A stretch of 64,000 bases of DNA, from assembly GCA_035610365.1 (NCBI GenBank), contig CM069432.1:279471482-279535481 (forward strand), given 5' to 3'. Of this stretch, positions 33,775 through 44,748 are shown piece by piece (position 1 is the stretch's first letter; every line of letters begins with the position of its first letter). Source of the DNA: Aquatica leii. Lineage: Eukaryota > Arthropoda > Insecta > Coleoptera > Lampyridae. The notes under the pieces were generated by a model. That model made no database searches. It was not told where the DNA came from and saw only the letters and a list, made by a program, of their open reading frames with translations. A program made the translations under genes and the position numbers.

Positions 33775-33782
33775 ATATAGAC
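33775..33782. repeat. 8-bp target-site flank ATATAGAC outside hAT B
   Basis: It is the exact reverse complement of GTCTATAT, the octamer at the inner (right) end of hAT A (20826-20833). Confidence 0.85.
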
Positions 33783-33846
33783 GCAGTTTCAGATTATCAA
33801 GCAACGTGAAATCCAAAAAAGCTATTCCACAAAAGAAAGTTTAGTG

Positions 33847-33984
33847 GTTATACATTTTTTGAGACCTTTAAAGAGGAGATAGCTTTGTTAAATAAAGGTT
33901 TAAAAATAACTCCTATGGACGAAATCATAGTCAACATAGAAAGTTCCATTCGATCATTAGATAAAAACATTAAAAAGTATTAGG
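33847..33984 (+). pseudogene. Possible Penelope-like N-terminal scrap
   Basis: The plus frame reads FETFKEEIALLNKGLKITPM and VNIESSIRSLDKNIKKY before a stop. L-L-N-K-G-L-K followed by an E-x-x-x-x-x-L-x-x-L helix is the usual opening of Penelope-like RT proteins. Only about 45 codons remain and no RT motif follows, so this is tentative. Confidence 0.35.
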
Positions 33985-34690
33985 CAAGCCAGTAAAATTT
34001 AAATTACAAAAAAATGCTAAATGCAGAAAATTTTATTTTCGTAAAGAACAAGAATTTGAAGAAGTATGAAAACAAATGTTTTTATTAGAAACGAGATAAA
34101 GGTATTAAAGTAGGCACTTCGTTAGGAGCATTCTGCATTCTAAAAAAGAAAACTGCGGCATATGCACCTTAACATTGAATTTCCATCTGAAAAACTGTCG
34201 TATCTTCACAAGGTAGGCATTCGCTACAGAGTAAAAACGTAGCTTCTGTAAAATTCAAAGTATAAACGCGGCATTTGTGCGTAGAAGCCGCGTTTCTGTT
34301 CGTTTTGTGAACGTGGTTCTATCAGAAAAGGACAGACTAAAATAAACAATCCTGTTGAAATGAATAAGAAAAAAAAAGGTTGAATGAGTTAATAAACCAA
34401 CATAAAGTTTGAGAGACTTGTACAGCAAATATAAGTAAAGACAAAAGGGTCACTATTAACTAACAATTTGGGAAACTGCAGTAGTTAGAGCGAAGTGTTC
34501 ACCAAAACACCTATGCGGAATTTGCATCTCATGCCTGATAAAAACGGTAAAAAAACCTTCAGCAAGTAAAACATTTGATGTAGAATGTACAAAACATGTA
34601 TTATCTTGCAATTCAACTAGTTCCCATTACCACAGAGAACATGCTTCTATTTGCCGGCAGGCTAAAAGGCTGATTCCCTGATATGAAATA
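33985..34690. other. No clear gene; short perfect hairpin at 34265-34294
   Basis: The sequence is AT-rich with short frames. AACGCGGC at 34265 pairs with GCCGCGTT ending at 34294, a perfect 8-bp stem. Fragments such as SSHYHREHASICRQ near 34630 may belong to the pseudogene that follows. Confidence 0.4.
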
Positions 34691-34935
34691 ACATATCTTT
34701 TCCATTGTTGGAGAATGAGGAGTGTTCTGTATGCAAATCCTTTATATTGGGTGAGCATGAAAAGGAAAACCTAAAAGAAGATTGTAGTAATGCTGATAAC
34801 TTCCAAAAGAATGAGAGCATTGTGCGCTTTTTCGCTGACCTGGAGAAAGTAATTGTTATGTATGTTACCGTAAAAAATAAAACTCGGCAACAAAATGGTG
34901 GTAAACGGATGTATAATTCATATATTAAATTATAG
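34690..34935 (+). pseudogene. Fragment of a multi-copy Cys/His protein, function unknown
   Basis: The frame includes LLENEECSVCKSFILGEHEK, then FFADLEKVIVM and a stop at 34935. A C-x2-C pair followed by H, K/E-rich helix and an F-x-x-D-L-E-x-V-x-x-x-P-like strand recalls a family of repetitive, element-associated proteins common in insects. The upstream SSHYHRE piece fits the same arrangement. I cannot name the family with confidence, and the fragment is short. Confidence 0.3.
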
Positions 34936-35069
34936 TTCTAAATCTTATTTTATGTACTTATTAATTTTTTTTAAATAAAATAAAACAAAGACAAAAGTGA
35001 TGTCAGAACTGAAATATTGTGAAATTATTGAGTAGCAATATATGTGAACATTAAAAAAAATCGTTTTCA

Positions 35070-35930
35070 ATGAGTGAATTCCAATTATCAGAAGGAACAA
35101 CTGTCGAAGATTATTTCAGACGTTTTAACTAGGCTTTACAACTCAGCAACATTCCTACAGATCAGCACGCTAACTTTGGACAACTTCACAAGGGATCAGA
35201 GCTCAATAATGCTTTAAAATTCTTGACAAATTATAATCCAGTTCGATCGTACAAGAAACAAGTTTGCAGAAAGCATAAAATTCAAACAAATCATGTAAAA
35301 TACTGGTGAGTCAATTGGAAATTGACACAAGGTGCTGTTTACTGTAAATATGGAGAATTTATTGACAGGATGCTAATCGAACAGCTCCTACATGGTTTCA
35401 AATCTCGTAAAATGTGTGATGAAATAACAGCAAGAAAACCTTCCACATTCACACAAGCATATGAGATTGCACACACTCTCAAAGCAACTTATATGACTGC
35501 AAATGAAGTGAGGTCTTCAGGAACACCAACAACTGTTCACAAAATAAGGTATGCACCACCTCAGATAAAATACAAAAAAAACAACCACCACATACATCTT
35601 TGTTGCGCGACCGAAATCAGCACCGATACCCTCTGGGTCTATCACGCCATGGTGAGCAAAACACACAAGGCAAGCATCGTCTACGCCGCAGTAATGGTTG
35701 CGGAGGTGAAAATGCACGGGATCCTTTCAAAGATGCAACATGTCACACCTGCGGTAAAAAATCATATATAGCTAAAGTATATCGATCAAAATCACAAACC
35801 GCAACAGGAGAGTATGCAACTCAACCAGCCGAGCAAATAGATGCAGTACAATGCCTCAATAAATTGGATGAGATCAACGCTATCAAATCGTCGAGCAAGC
35901 GCATCCCACTGTTCGAATAAATGGTCACAA
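35070..35930 (+). pseudogene. gag: Gypsy Gag with degenerate zinc knuckles
   Basis: The plus strand encodes MSEFQLSEGTTVEDYFRRFN and, after breaks, CKYGEFIDRMLIEQLLHGFK, SRKMCDEITARKPSTFTQAY, EIAHTL, which is the capsid C-terminal region of Gypsy Gag of the K02A2.6-like group. A basic linker and two knuckle remnants follow in other frames (CGGENARDPFKDATCHTCGK, then YIAKVYRSK, where the last Cys is Tyr). It ends at about 35930 against minus-strand sequence of an R1-like element. The pol of this or a related element is at 37.7-39.4 kb. Confidence 0.7.
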
Positions 35931-36420
35931 AGTACCAATGGAACTGAAAGGATAGCAGGAACGTCGAGGTTTGAAACACGAAGTAAGAGTCTACTTTGCG
36001 GTTTGTCGACGAAACCAGCTTTTTCAAGAATTTTTGTCAAGTCCTTCCACTCTGATTCGAGCCTAATAGAGTTTTTGCACGTCTTCGTAACTTTGCCCAG
36101 TCCATGGGTTTGCGGATTAAGGATTTTCATGAAAGTCGTCTTTGTTTCGCTCACTGTCTTCAACGGAGAATCGGGTTTGGGAAAAATAACAACAGTCAAA
36201 CGAGGAACAGTGGCGACTGTTTTACCAAAAGGAACTTTGACCCTCTCTGCTTTAGATCGGACTGCTAAGAGTAGGAACCGCAGTAGGGTTGTTGGAAAGT
36301 TTGGCAGTAGCAGTTCGCAAAGCTGTTTGTACCTCTAATAACGCACTGGCAATATCAGCGGTTTGCTGCGTGATGCGACGGAAGCTTGAAGTCTGCTGAC
36401 TAGGTCAATCATTTCAGATT
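35890..36420 (-). pseudogene. ORF1 (Gag-like) fragment of an R1/I-group non-LTR retrotransposon
   Basis: On the minus strand the order is SEMIDLVSRLQASV, a Thr/Pro-rich linker in a second frame, then PRLTVVIFPKPDSPLKTVSE, TKTTFMKILNPQTHGLGKV, LTKILEKAGFVDKPQSRLLL and DHLFEQ. The pattern of a beta strand (VVIxP), S-x-E-T-K and a later K-R-x-P-R-V-x-x-Y-D-V-like stretch fits ORF1 proteins of R1/jockey-type elements, which bind RNA and precede the RT ORF. No RT is present; the 3' side abuts the Gypsy gag. The ID rests on pattern only. Confidence 0.45.
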
Positions 36421-36429
36421 GTTACGACA

Positions 36430-36870
36430 AAGTGATTTTACAAACAAAAATGCAGTCAGGTAAGGACTCGTCGGGAATAGAGACAACGTCGTCGTCTTTA
36501 CGACAATGCGTGGAAGACGCGAACTCAACCTCCAAAGAGAAGCCTGATGGAGTACGCAACAATGCAACGCTCGTGGAGTCAGGGCTTGGGAAAGACTATG
36601 CCTAACGCTTACAATTACCTGTGCGCAGAATCTTGTTACCCACGTTTAATCTCGTGAAGGTAAAATTCTAAAACTTCGTAGAAAGGAACAACTATTACGC
36701 TACACGCAAAATCAGAACTAAATTACTAATTAAATTACTGCCGTCCTTTATATTCGGCTTCGCTAATAACTCACAAATCGAAAATCAACGTCCTTTAGCT
36801 TTATTTAAAGGTGAAACATTTATTCGTTATCTGAAGAGAAACCAAAGTAACAAGTGGAGAAAAAAGTTTT
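36430..36870. other. No confident gene; possibly 5' part of the R1-like element
   Basis: The composition is richer in G and C than the neighbours until about 36760. It lies upstream of the ORF1 remnant on the minus strand and may be its 5' UTR. No promoter motif was recognised. Confidence 0.3.
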
Positions 36871-36984
36871 TTAAAATGGAAGGTTATCAAATTTTTTTAC
36901 GTTCTACAACTACCAAGGATCGGGTAAATGGCTTAACAGCGTTAGCTTTTGAACACGAGCTAGCTGAAGAAATTGATGTGATGT
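36871..36984 (+). pseudogene. hAT transposase C-terminal scrap
   Basis: The sequence MEGYQIFLRSTTTKDRVNGL then TALAFEHELAEEIDVM matches the end of the hATC dimerisation domain of the zf-MYM/TTF-type hAT transposases, where R-L-x-x-L-A-x-x-x-x-x-x-x-x-x-x-x-D closes the protein. Only about 38 codons are preserved. It is unrelated in detail to hAT A/B. Confidence 0.5.
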
Positions 36985-37699
36985 AACGCACTTACGTTTT
37001 AAAATTAAAACCAGCGAACCAAAAAAATAGCGACGCTATGGCTGTGATCGTCAAACGACCCCCTCTTTCTACGTTGTATTAAGTGCATTATACACTGCTT
37101 AAATAAAACACACAACAGAAAAAATAATCGTGATTTTTTATTCAAGTAGAACTCTTTAAATTTGAACCGAAAATTTGCCTGTCCTGTGGAATCCGCAGTA
37201 GACGGGGAAGAACAGGCGAAAAAGCACAATAATATATGAAACAAATGTTATAAAGATGTAGGATCCATTCAGGAAGAAACCTACTGCGACTTTAATTAAC
37301 GGCAATATCATAGAAATATAAGCAGGGTTCAATCAGGAAGCAACCTGCGGCTTTAAGATATTTGCCCATATACTGGTGTTTTTCCTTGTTATCAAACCTA
37401 TAAGAATCGCCATCAATAGGTAAATATTACGATTGAAAGAATGTCCTAACTTAGACCAACGTTTATATCATCAAATTATAAACGTACGGAAAATCAATTA
37501 AATTATATTACGTATAATTTAGAGTTGAAGCCAAATTGATTTTGAAATTCATTATACACATAAAACAATTGAATCGACAAAATTGAAATGGCCAATGCAT
37601 TCGTTTTACCAAATAATAACTTTAAGTACATACCCATAAAATTTCACAAAACACAAAAAAAATCAAACATTACCCAAATTGTATATTAAAAATGCTAGT
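36985..37699. other. No gene seen; short dispersed repeat
   Basis: Two similar stretches, GATCCATTCAGGAAGAAACC (37262) and AGGGTTCAATCAGGAAGCAA (37324), each followed by CTGCG and ACTTTAA/GCTTTAA, form a roughly 60-bp imperfect duplication. Otherwise only AT-rich sequence. Confidence 0.4.
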
Positions 37700-39460
37700 T
37701 GCATCATTGTACCGCGGGTTGAAATTCCTTGTGCCTTCAACGTTCAACTCCTAGCGTGCGCAACCGCTTCTTAAAACAGATCATGCGCAAACGGATTTGT
37801 ACTTATTGTGCTTTCTGTCAGTTGACGATGAAACCCAATTGTAAACTACAAAAAATGGAGAGGTTGTTCACAAGGACATGTTTAGTAACACAACCGGCAA
37901 GCGCACAAGACTACCAGCTGAAATACACTTCAAATCCGATGCGACTCCAGTGTTCTTACGTGCACGGAAGTACTTTACTCTAGCGTTGCGTCAAGCGTAC
38001 GTAAAAGAAATAGATGCCAAAAGTAATGCAGGATTCTAAGAACGTGTGAAACATTCAGGATGGGCATCAACTACACACGTCGTCGCGAAACAGAATAGCA
38101 GACTACGTATCACCAGAAATTACAAACCAACGCTGAATCTACGAATAATTATCAATGAACATCTCATACCAAGAATTTTGAGAATCTAACGCCTACGTTA
38201 CAGGTTTTGAACTGAATCGCAACAAATGTATTTTCGCCGCACCTTCTGTGAAATTTTTTGAAGAAGCCGATATAACATACGCCAACATTAAAAACATTCT
38301 CATTTCGCAACAAATACTGATGACATGTGATCCATCATTACCGCTATTGCTCGTTACTGATGCCAGCAAAATACGTTCGGGCGCCGTCTTATCTGACCGA
38401 CTAAAAACTGGAAAAGAACGACCAATCGCTTATGCTAGCCGTACTATGAGCACAACAGAGCAAGCGTTACCCACAATCGTTTGGGTAGTACAAAAATTAT
38501 TTGTACGCACGTCACTTCACGCTAATTACTGATCACAAACCACTGACGCAAATCCTGCATCCAGAGAATTGGTTATTATTTGAACACCACGTGGTCGTAC
38601 CACTATCACTTCAACAAAGTATTTTAAACGACCTGCTTGCATTGTAAAAATGAAAGGTATTCATTTGTATTTTGGCGAGGAATTAATGCCGATATTGAAC
38701 GTATTGCCAAATTGTATCCTGAATGTACAAAACATGGACATATTTTACCTAAACTTCGAGGTCACCATTGAGAATATCCGAAGAGGCCCTAACAACGCAT
38801 TCACATCGACTACGCAGGCCCGGTTCCAGGATCAATGTTACTGGTTGTCCTAAATGCTTACAGCAATTGGCTGGAAGTCAAATGCCACTAAATCAGCAAC
38901 AACCGCAGAAACAATTGTAAATTTGGTTGAATTGTTTGCCACGTATGGTATTCCAGTTACTATTGTTTTGGATAACGGTACACAATTTACAGCCGCTAAG
39001 TTCAAGACATTTTTGCAAACAAACGGTGTGAAATACCATAAAGTAACTGCTCCATACCATCTTTCAAGTAATGGCCAGGCAGAACGTTATGTACAATCAG
39101 TTAAAGATTCTTTGAAAGCGATGTCTACGATACCACAGTCAAGTTTCTGCGCCAACACAAGAAAGCTCCACATTGTACAACTGGTCGAACACCAGTAATG
39201 CTATTCTTGAGAAAAATACTCGAAAGTCATATTAGAATAACCGAGAAACAGCAAACTAAGGTTGTTGTTTAGGGTCTTTCAACCTGCTCAATATAGTTAT
39301 TTTCTTTCTGGCAATTGACAAATTGACAAATGGATTCCTAGAATCGGCGTTACTTGCTTAGAAGATCTTCATTACGAACTCGAATATAACCAGGGATTCA
39401 AAAAACATTTTGACCATGTCAAATCTCGAGTGGATTTAACACCACCAGCATATACCAGAG
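37700..39460 (+). pseudogene. pol: Gypsy Pol with an internal RT deletion (RT ends, RNase H, integrase)
   Basis: In several frames the chain reads LPAEIHFKSDATPVFLRARK (37910), HSGWASTTHVVAKQN (38050) and RNYKPTLNLRIIINEH (RT fingers). It then jumps to LNRNKCIFAAPSVKFF (38210, end of palm), so the catalytic YxDD core is deleted. RNase H follows (LLVTDASKIRSGAVLS, PIAYASRTMSTTEQALP). The integrase zinc region and core come next (INADIERIAKLYPECTKHGH, QRIHIDYAGPVPGSM, LDNGTQFTAAKFKTF, HLSSNGQAERYVQSVK), and finally IGVTCLEDLHYELEY near 39370. The three integrase acids are visible. It is dead by deletion and frameshifts. Confidence 0.75.
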
Positions 39461-39489
39461 CTTTAAAATAGTCACCACAAGCTTTAATA

Positions 39490-39790
39490 ACAATTTCCAC
39501 TTAGTGAAAATGCAAGATAAATCGGAAATATAATATTTCATTGTAAAGATTGTAATCATGTATATACTGGACAAATAAAGACACCTAACAAAATTTATTT
39601 TAAAGAACATTTAGCTACTGATAAATGTGCCGCACATATGCTTAAGCATAAACATAGTAAAGAAAACATTTGTTTAGTTAAACAAGTAACAAGAGTGATA
39701 CATAGTTATTAAAATTTACAGAATTTCAAAAATATATATTACTACAGGTACTTGTGTTCACTGTCGTCCTAAAGGTGATGAACCCTTACA
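39490..39790 (+). pseudogene. Penelope-like GIY-YIG endonuclease scrap
   Basis: The plus strand reads SGNIIFHCKDCNHVYTGQIK, then FKEHLATDKCAAHMLKHKHS and KENICLVKQVTRVI, with LQNFKNIYYY before the stop-rich tail. The C-x-x-C-x-x-x-Y-x-G-Q segment and the later H-x-x-x-x-x-H helix match the endonuclease of Penelope-like elements. The first Tyr of GIY is lost. It starts immediately after the Gypsy integrase end, so one element lies in or next to the other. Confidence 0.6.
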
Positions 39791-41300
39791 TTATGTTCTA
39801 TCTTCTTCTTCTACTCTTTCTGGTTTGTTTTTACCAAGGGTATAATCAGTTGGTGACTGAAGCGTCTGCGTTCCCTCGTTAATTTCCTATTTGGCCAGTT
39901 GTTCACAGTCCTTGTTGCAAACGAGCACAAGTTTATTCTGACAATAAATATTTGTATAAAGTAGTAGTTCTGAACGACCAACACAAACCAATCATTCACA
40001 ACTATTATGTTCACTCCACTTTTGGTATATGAATACATTCGTTACTGTTTTATTTGTGTGGCGACGCGACTGTGACATTTCTAATGGTTAACCAAGTTAC
40101 TTTGCGTTCTAAAGATGTGGAGGCTGTTCCTCTTTCATCAACACCTTTATTTTTCTAACTCTCCTTTAGAACGGTTAGACGGGCACCGCAAGGTGGTTTT
40201 TCTTTCCGTTCTTCTACGGGTTGAAATGAGAATCAGGCAACATCAAGCCTTATTTTTCTCCGTTTCTCTCGTCTTTAAACTTTTTTTATCTCTTGATCCG
40301 TTGATCACCTGTGTGCCACATTTTCTGTTTTCTTCTCTTTCATTCTTCAAGGTTTTCCTTTGGGCGGTTGGATAAACATCTACGTTTTGTCTTATCTTTC
40401 TCCGTTTGCGTCTTTGTCTGTCTTCGTTACTTTTTATTTTTTCTGTCACTGTTAAGATATCTTGTTTCTTTGTTTTCTAAATATTCTAATCCGTTATTAA
40501 GAGTTTAGGTTTTGCGGTGTTTGTTTAGCAAGTAATAGCGTTTAGATTTTGGTCTTTGTTGTTGTGGTCTGTGGATTACTGATTTGTTTTTCTGCGTTTT
40601 AGGCACTCCGACAAGTGTCAATTTTTTAGTAACTTTCAAGTTGCCGTAAAAAATTGAGATTTTCTATTTAAACGACGTAGTGAACACGTCACGTTTTGTT
40701 GGTGTTTGACAAAAATTTGTAAAATTTTAAAGTATTAGGCTTATTCCACGGTTTAGTAAAAAAAACCGTGTGGACGATTTTTATCTATTGAATCTTTGTT
40801 TGGGTAAAAGAAGCTCTTTTGTGTTACAAATAAATTAAATTAGTTTCTTTCAATTGTAGTATGCGGATTGGGGTCACGTGTCAAGGCAATTTTATATAAT
40901 ATGAGGAAATCACAGTCAAGTTGTTGATGTCAATTAACAATCGTAAATTGGATCGTGTGTACCGATCAAATTAAATTAAGCAAGGGTACCATTCGAGATT
41001 CAACAAACCGTTTATGCTGAAGTTGAAAATAAACTTTGTTGTTAAATCATTAGCATAAATTTTTTGTATAGTTATAATTTCTTTTCTCTTGCCGAATTGT
41101 ATATTTGTGCACAATTCTTATTATTCTTGTTTTAGAGTAAGGTAGTTTCCGAGCTCTCCGACTAGATCTAGACAAAGAATATCGGGGTGAGTGCATCCAC
41201 AAGTGTGCGATAAATTAATTTTTTTTTATTGTTTACGAAAATAAATCTTTTTGCTTCGTTTTGTCAACGCTATATTTTTGTTTTACTATAATTTCATTGT
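39791..41300. other. No gene recognised; pyrimidine-rich tract at 40115-40500
   Basis: Open frames on both strands at 40115-40510 reflect a C/T-rich plus strand and have no motif. The stretch lies upstream of the BEL/Pao Gag and might include its 5' LTR and leader, but no second LTR copy is visible in the window to prove it. Confidence 0.4.
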
Positions 41301-41410
41301 TTATTTTTTAATATCTTTTTAGTAGTGTTAATACTAGACAATCAAATACCTCACAAAATCGCTAAAAAATTGAGTTAATTTATTCAAATGAATATTTTGA
41401 TGATATCTAA

Positions 41411-41935
41411 CGGCTACGTTATTTGAAAACCAGTCTGACTCGTGGCTCAGCTGAAGTAGTTAAGTCTTTGCAATGCTCAGTTTGCAATTATCAAATTGCT
41501 TGGCAACTAAAGTGTGTTGTACGATTCTTATTAGCATGAGCGCTAATAAGAAATTATTTAAAATCAATTTTAGATTTAGATTTCTATACTAAAGCATATT
41601 CAACCAAATAACGCAATTTTTCTGACGCTTTATTCAAACATATTACTGCTTTGAAATCTCTTGCTTCAAAAGAGCAATTATTTGAAATGATTATTATTCA
41701 CATTGTGTCTAATAAACTAGATGCGGTGACATCACGTGAATGGGAATCTTTAAGGAACAATTCTGGTTCCGATTTGCCTATTCTTTACAATTTTAACAAA
41801 TTTCTCACAAGCACAAGTAATCTTGTGGACATTTTGCCATCTAAGCTGTACGTTAAAGTTGTTAAGAAAAAGTCTAAATCTAAATGGTTTGTAGCAAATG
41901 CCACTTCATGTGTATTTTGAAAAAGTTCTCATCTT
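41411..41935 (+). pseudogene. gag: BEL/Pao Gag fragment
   Basis: The frame begins RLRYLKTSLTRGSAEVVKSL and continues QCSVCNYQIAWQLK, then after a break DALFKHITALKSLASKEQLF, VSNKLDAVTSREWES and LPILYNFNKFLTS. The YLKSxLxGxA, NYxxAWxLL and ALxxLG blocks followed by a K-L-D-x-x-T-x-x-x-W-E are hallmarks of Pao/BEL Gag. An intron-free continuous frame existed once; a stop near 41520 and one near 41920 now break it. It would form the particle shell. Confidence 0.7.
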
Positions 41936-42379
41936 TTGAGTTCTGGTGATCAGTTTAGAGTTAACTTCTCAGCACAAGTTAAGCAAATCTAAAGATTTGA
42001 AGGTCATTCAAAATATACTTGTTGAACGTACCAAAATAAACACAGTTTGCTAAACGCTTTGCCTTCTTCTAAAATAAATCTTGCGATACAGTCAAGTTAT
42101 TAATGAAATAAGCAAATCCACATATCTTATACGTTCAGGATATATGACGTATTGGTTTACCCGCATCATTCTAATCTTCATATTTTCCTTTCATGTTTGA
42201 TATGGATGAAATAACTGAAATTATGCTTAGTTTTTATGTCGACCGCAATAGTCTTTAAATTCCAGATAATACACGATTATCTGACCCGCTTTCCAATGCT
42301 CCTGATGAAATTGACTTAATTGGTTCACAAAAAAATTTTAACTTGTTATGTGTGGGCCAAATTCGATTAGGTCCGAATT

Positions 42380-42870
42380 TGCCAACTCCCTAAAAGCTCG
42401 TTTTGGTCCAAGAAGCCCATTATTACCTACTCAAAAACATTGTCGTTTAAGTGTTGCAGACGATCTTTCAAATCGCCTTTTTTAATTTTGGGAGCATGCA
42501 AATTTCCCTAATGAGAATGTACTTTCATCTAAAGGAAATGCTTGCGAAGAGTATTTTGTTAAAAGTGTTCACAGAAACTTCACTGGTCGATTTATCGTTT
42601 CACTTCCATTGAAAAAGCAAGTTGAGCTTCTTTTAACGTTGCTCCAAAAAAAAACATTTTTGGCTCTAGAACGCCGCCTACAGGTTAATGGAGACCTTTT
42701 AAATAGTTATTCTTTATTCATGCAAGAGTATTAAGATATAGGATACATGATACTTCCGTATCTTCATATTACTTTCTTCATCATGGAGTTGTAAAGGAGG
42801 ACAGTCTTACAACAAAACTTCGCGTTGTTTTTAATGAATTTTCTCCTACCACTGTGTGTAATTCTTTAAA
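42380..42870 (+). pseudogene. pol: BEL/Pao Pol, N-terminal RT region
   Basis: Frames alternate but keep the order: FWEHANFPNENVL, GNACEEYFVKSVHRNFTGRF, IVSLPLKKQVELL, KTFLALERRLQVNGDLLNSY and LFMQEY, then a shifted HHGVVKEDSLTTKLRVVFNE with NSLNDF. This is the linker and RT entry of BEL/Pao Pol (F-W-x-x-E, G-R-Y-x-V-x-L-P, Y-x-P-H-H-x-V, T-T-K-x-R-V-V-F-x-x-S). Sequence is cut after this block by the solo-LTR-like repeat at 42946. The protease between 41935 and 42380 is not recognisable. Confidence 0.7.
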
Positions 42871-42945
42871 TGATTTTCGTATTTATTTATATTTTGTTTA
42901 TAAAAGAAATAAAGTAATGTTGTTATAAGTTTCAAATTTTCGGCC

Positions 42946-44442
42946 TGTTACGGACGAAATTTTCTTTACGTACGCCTATGTATTTCAACGTGAAATTAGA
43001 TTTGGGTTGACGCCCTCTAACGTTCGTTTCTCGTTGCGGGTCATTTGGCGGAAATTCGTCACACGTAAATGATATAAAATAGTCTGTACGCATTGAATAG
43101 TTATGTTATCTATTACCATCTGGAAAACCAATTATAATTAGTGAATGATCTAATTTATTCGAAGCGTTACAGGGTAAGCTACTGCCGTCTGTTAGTGAAA
43201 ATTCGTTCGTAATTCTTTCTTCCTTTTAACAGACATTTTGCGTTCCTTCCTTTTACATCTGTTACCTTATCGATAAATGGCTATCGTAAACAACTGCTAA
43301 ATAAGTCAGCACGTTGCCGTGCACGGGCACTAGCGGAAGGCGATTTCCACGCCACGAAATTGGGGTCTTGCGGAGCCTTCCAGGGCAAATAGTGCTACAC
43401 GTGGATGACACGACGTGACTTGTATTAACCACCTATTTGTGGTCCCACTATATTCAGTAGTCGATACCGAATTACGAAGGGATGAACCTCGACAAATATT
43501 TGGATGGGACGATGCTAACTTTTTCTTTATAAGGCTTATGGTTATAACTGATTAAACCACAGACAAGGGGTACCACAGCATTCGACAACCGGGTTATATT
43601 ATTTATACTTTCTTGTACCTTAAGTAACGATTGTTGTAGATGTTGATTTCGTGAGACATTAGTTTGACACGAGTTGCGATTCAAATTGCTTACAGGATTA
43701 CGTGTCGGGGAAAGTACTTTCTTCACACAAGTGGAAGTTCCTGTGTTTTTGGTAAGTGATTTTAATATGTTTTATTTCGTAGTCAACCAGGTCACTCACG
43801 AAACTTTTGCTATTAGTTGTTAGACATTGTTGTTTACCAGTTAGGTAGTAAATTTTACTTATGTTGAGTTGCGCATGCTGTGTACTACCAACGATTGATT
43901 AATGTTAGTGCTATATTAATTCCGCACGCTTTGTTACGATAAGTTAACATTAATGTAGTAATTTATTATCACTGTGTTTGATTGTCAGTAATGCCATATT
44001 ACTAGTTATTTTGTGTACTTCGCATATTGTATGCAGACGAAATTTACTACCATCTACTCTTCGCTAGTCATGTCAATGTAATCTACGTATGTATTGTGTG
44101 TTGCCGATACTTCGGATACTTAGTTATACTCGGACTAAAATTATTCTTGGTCATGTTATCCAATTGTTATCAATTCGAACGTTAATCTATTTATCATTAT
44201 AAAGGAATTAAAGTGAACTTGTTATTAACGATTTAGTTTTTTTTTCTTTCGCTTCTTTCAGCATTACGAACCTAACATCTTGTTACAAGTTATTACCGTC
44301 TGTCTTGAGCGGGACAGAAGTGACTTTGGATAAGCTCTGGCGCCCTTAAGTATCTTTTCGTTATTATCTAGGAACCCTCCCCTCTCACCGACTATTGTGA
44401 GTTGGCCGTGCAGGTTCGTAAACTAGCAAAAAGCTTGTAACA
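42946..44442 (+). mobile_element. Solo-LTR-like repeat, copy 1 (1497 bp), 4-bp target duplication
   Basis: The ends are TGTTACGGACG and AGCTTGTAACA, an LTR-style TG...CA with 6-bp inverted tips (TGTTAC/GTAACA). GGCC flanks both sides (42942-42945 and 44443-44446). Its sequence recurs in inverted orientation at 53692-54974 over essentially the whole length. No coding region is seen; the minus frame at 43472-43726 has no motif. A solo LTR of a Gypsy-type element fits best (4-bp duplication, TG...CA). Confidence 0.75.
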
Positions 44443-44748
44443 GGCCCTATTGGTGATGCTTTAGTTTAAATAATAAATCAAGTTTATTATACTTGCAATT
44501 ATTATTGGTTGTTAGCAACTTCAAATGATTTCCCTAGCCATATATTAATGGTTGACGGATGCCGCAATTTTTTTCCGGTTAAGTAAATCCAAATGCTTCT
44601 AAATTTGGAAACTATAGTGTCAGTAGTAGTTTCCCTGTTTTATTGGGGATAGATTACAAGCAACATTAAGAATATTTAGTTTCCTTAGTCAACCCAATGA
44701 ATTGACTTATACTGACTAAATCATCATATTATTCTTATTGTGTTTGTT

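Noticed and set aside
40115..40510. Overlapping open frames on both strands
   Set aside because: They arise from a pyrimidine-rich strand with no recognisable protein motif.
42946..44442. Splice-site-like GGTAAGTG (about 43751) and TTTCAG (about 44260) suggesting a spliced gene
   Set aside because: The acceptor is not conserved in the inverted copy at 53692-54974 and no coding frame is shared, so a repeat is the better explanation.
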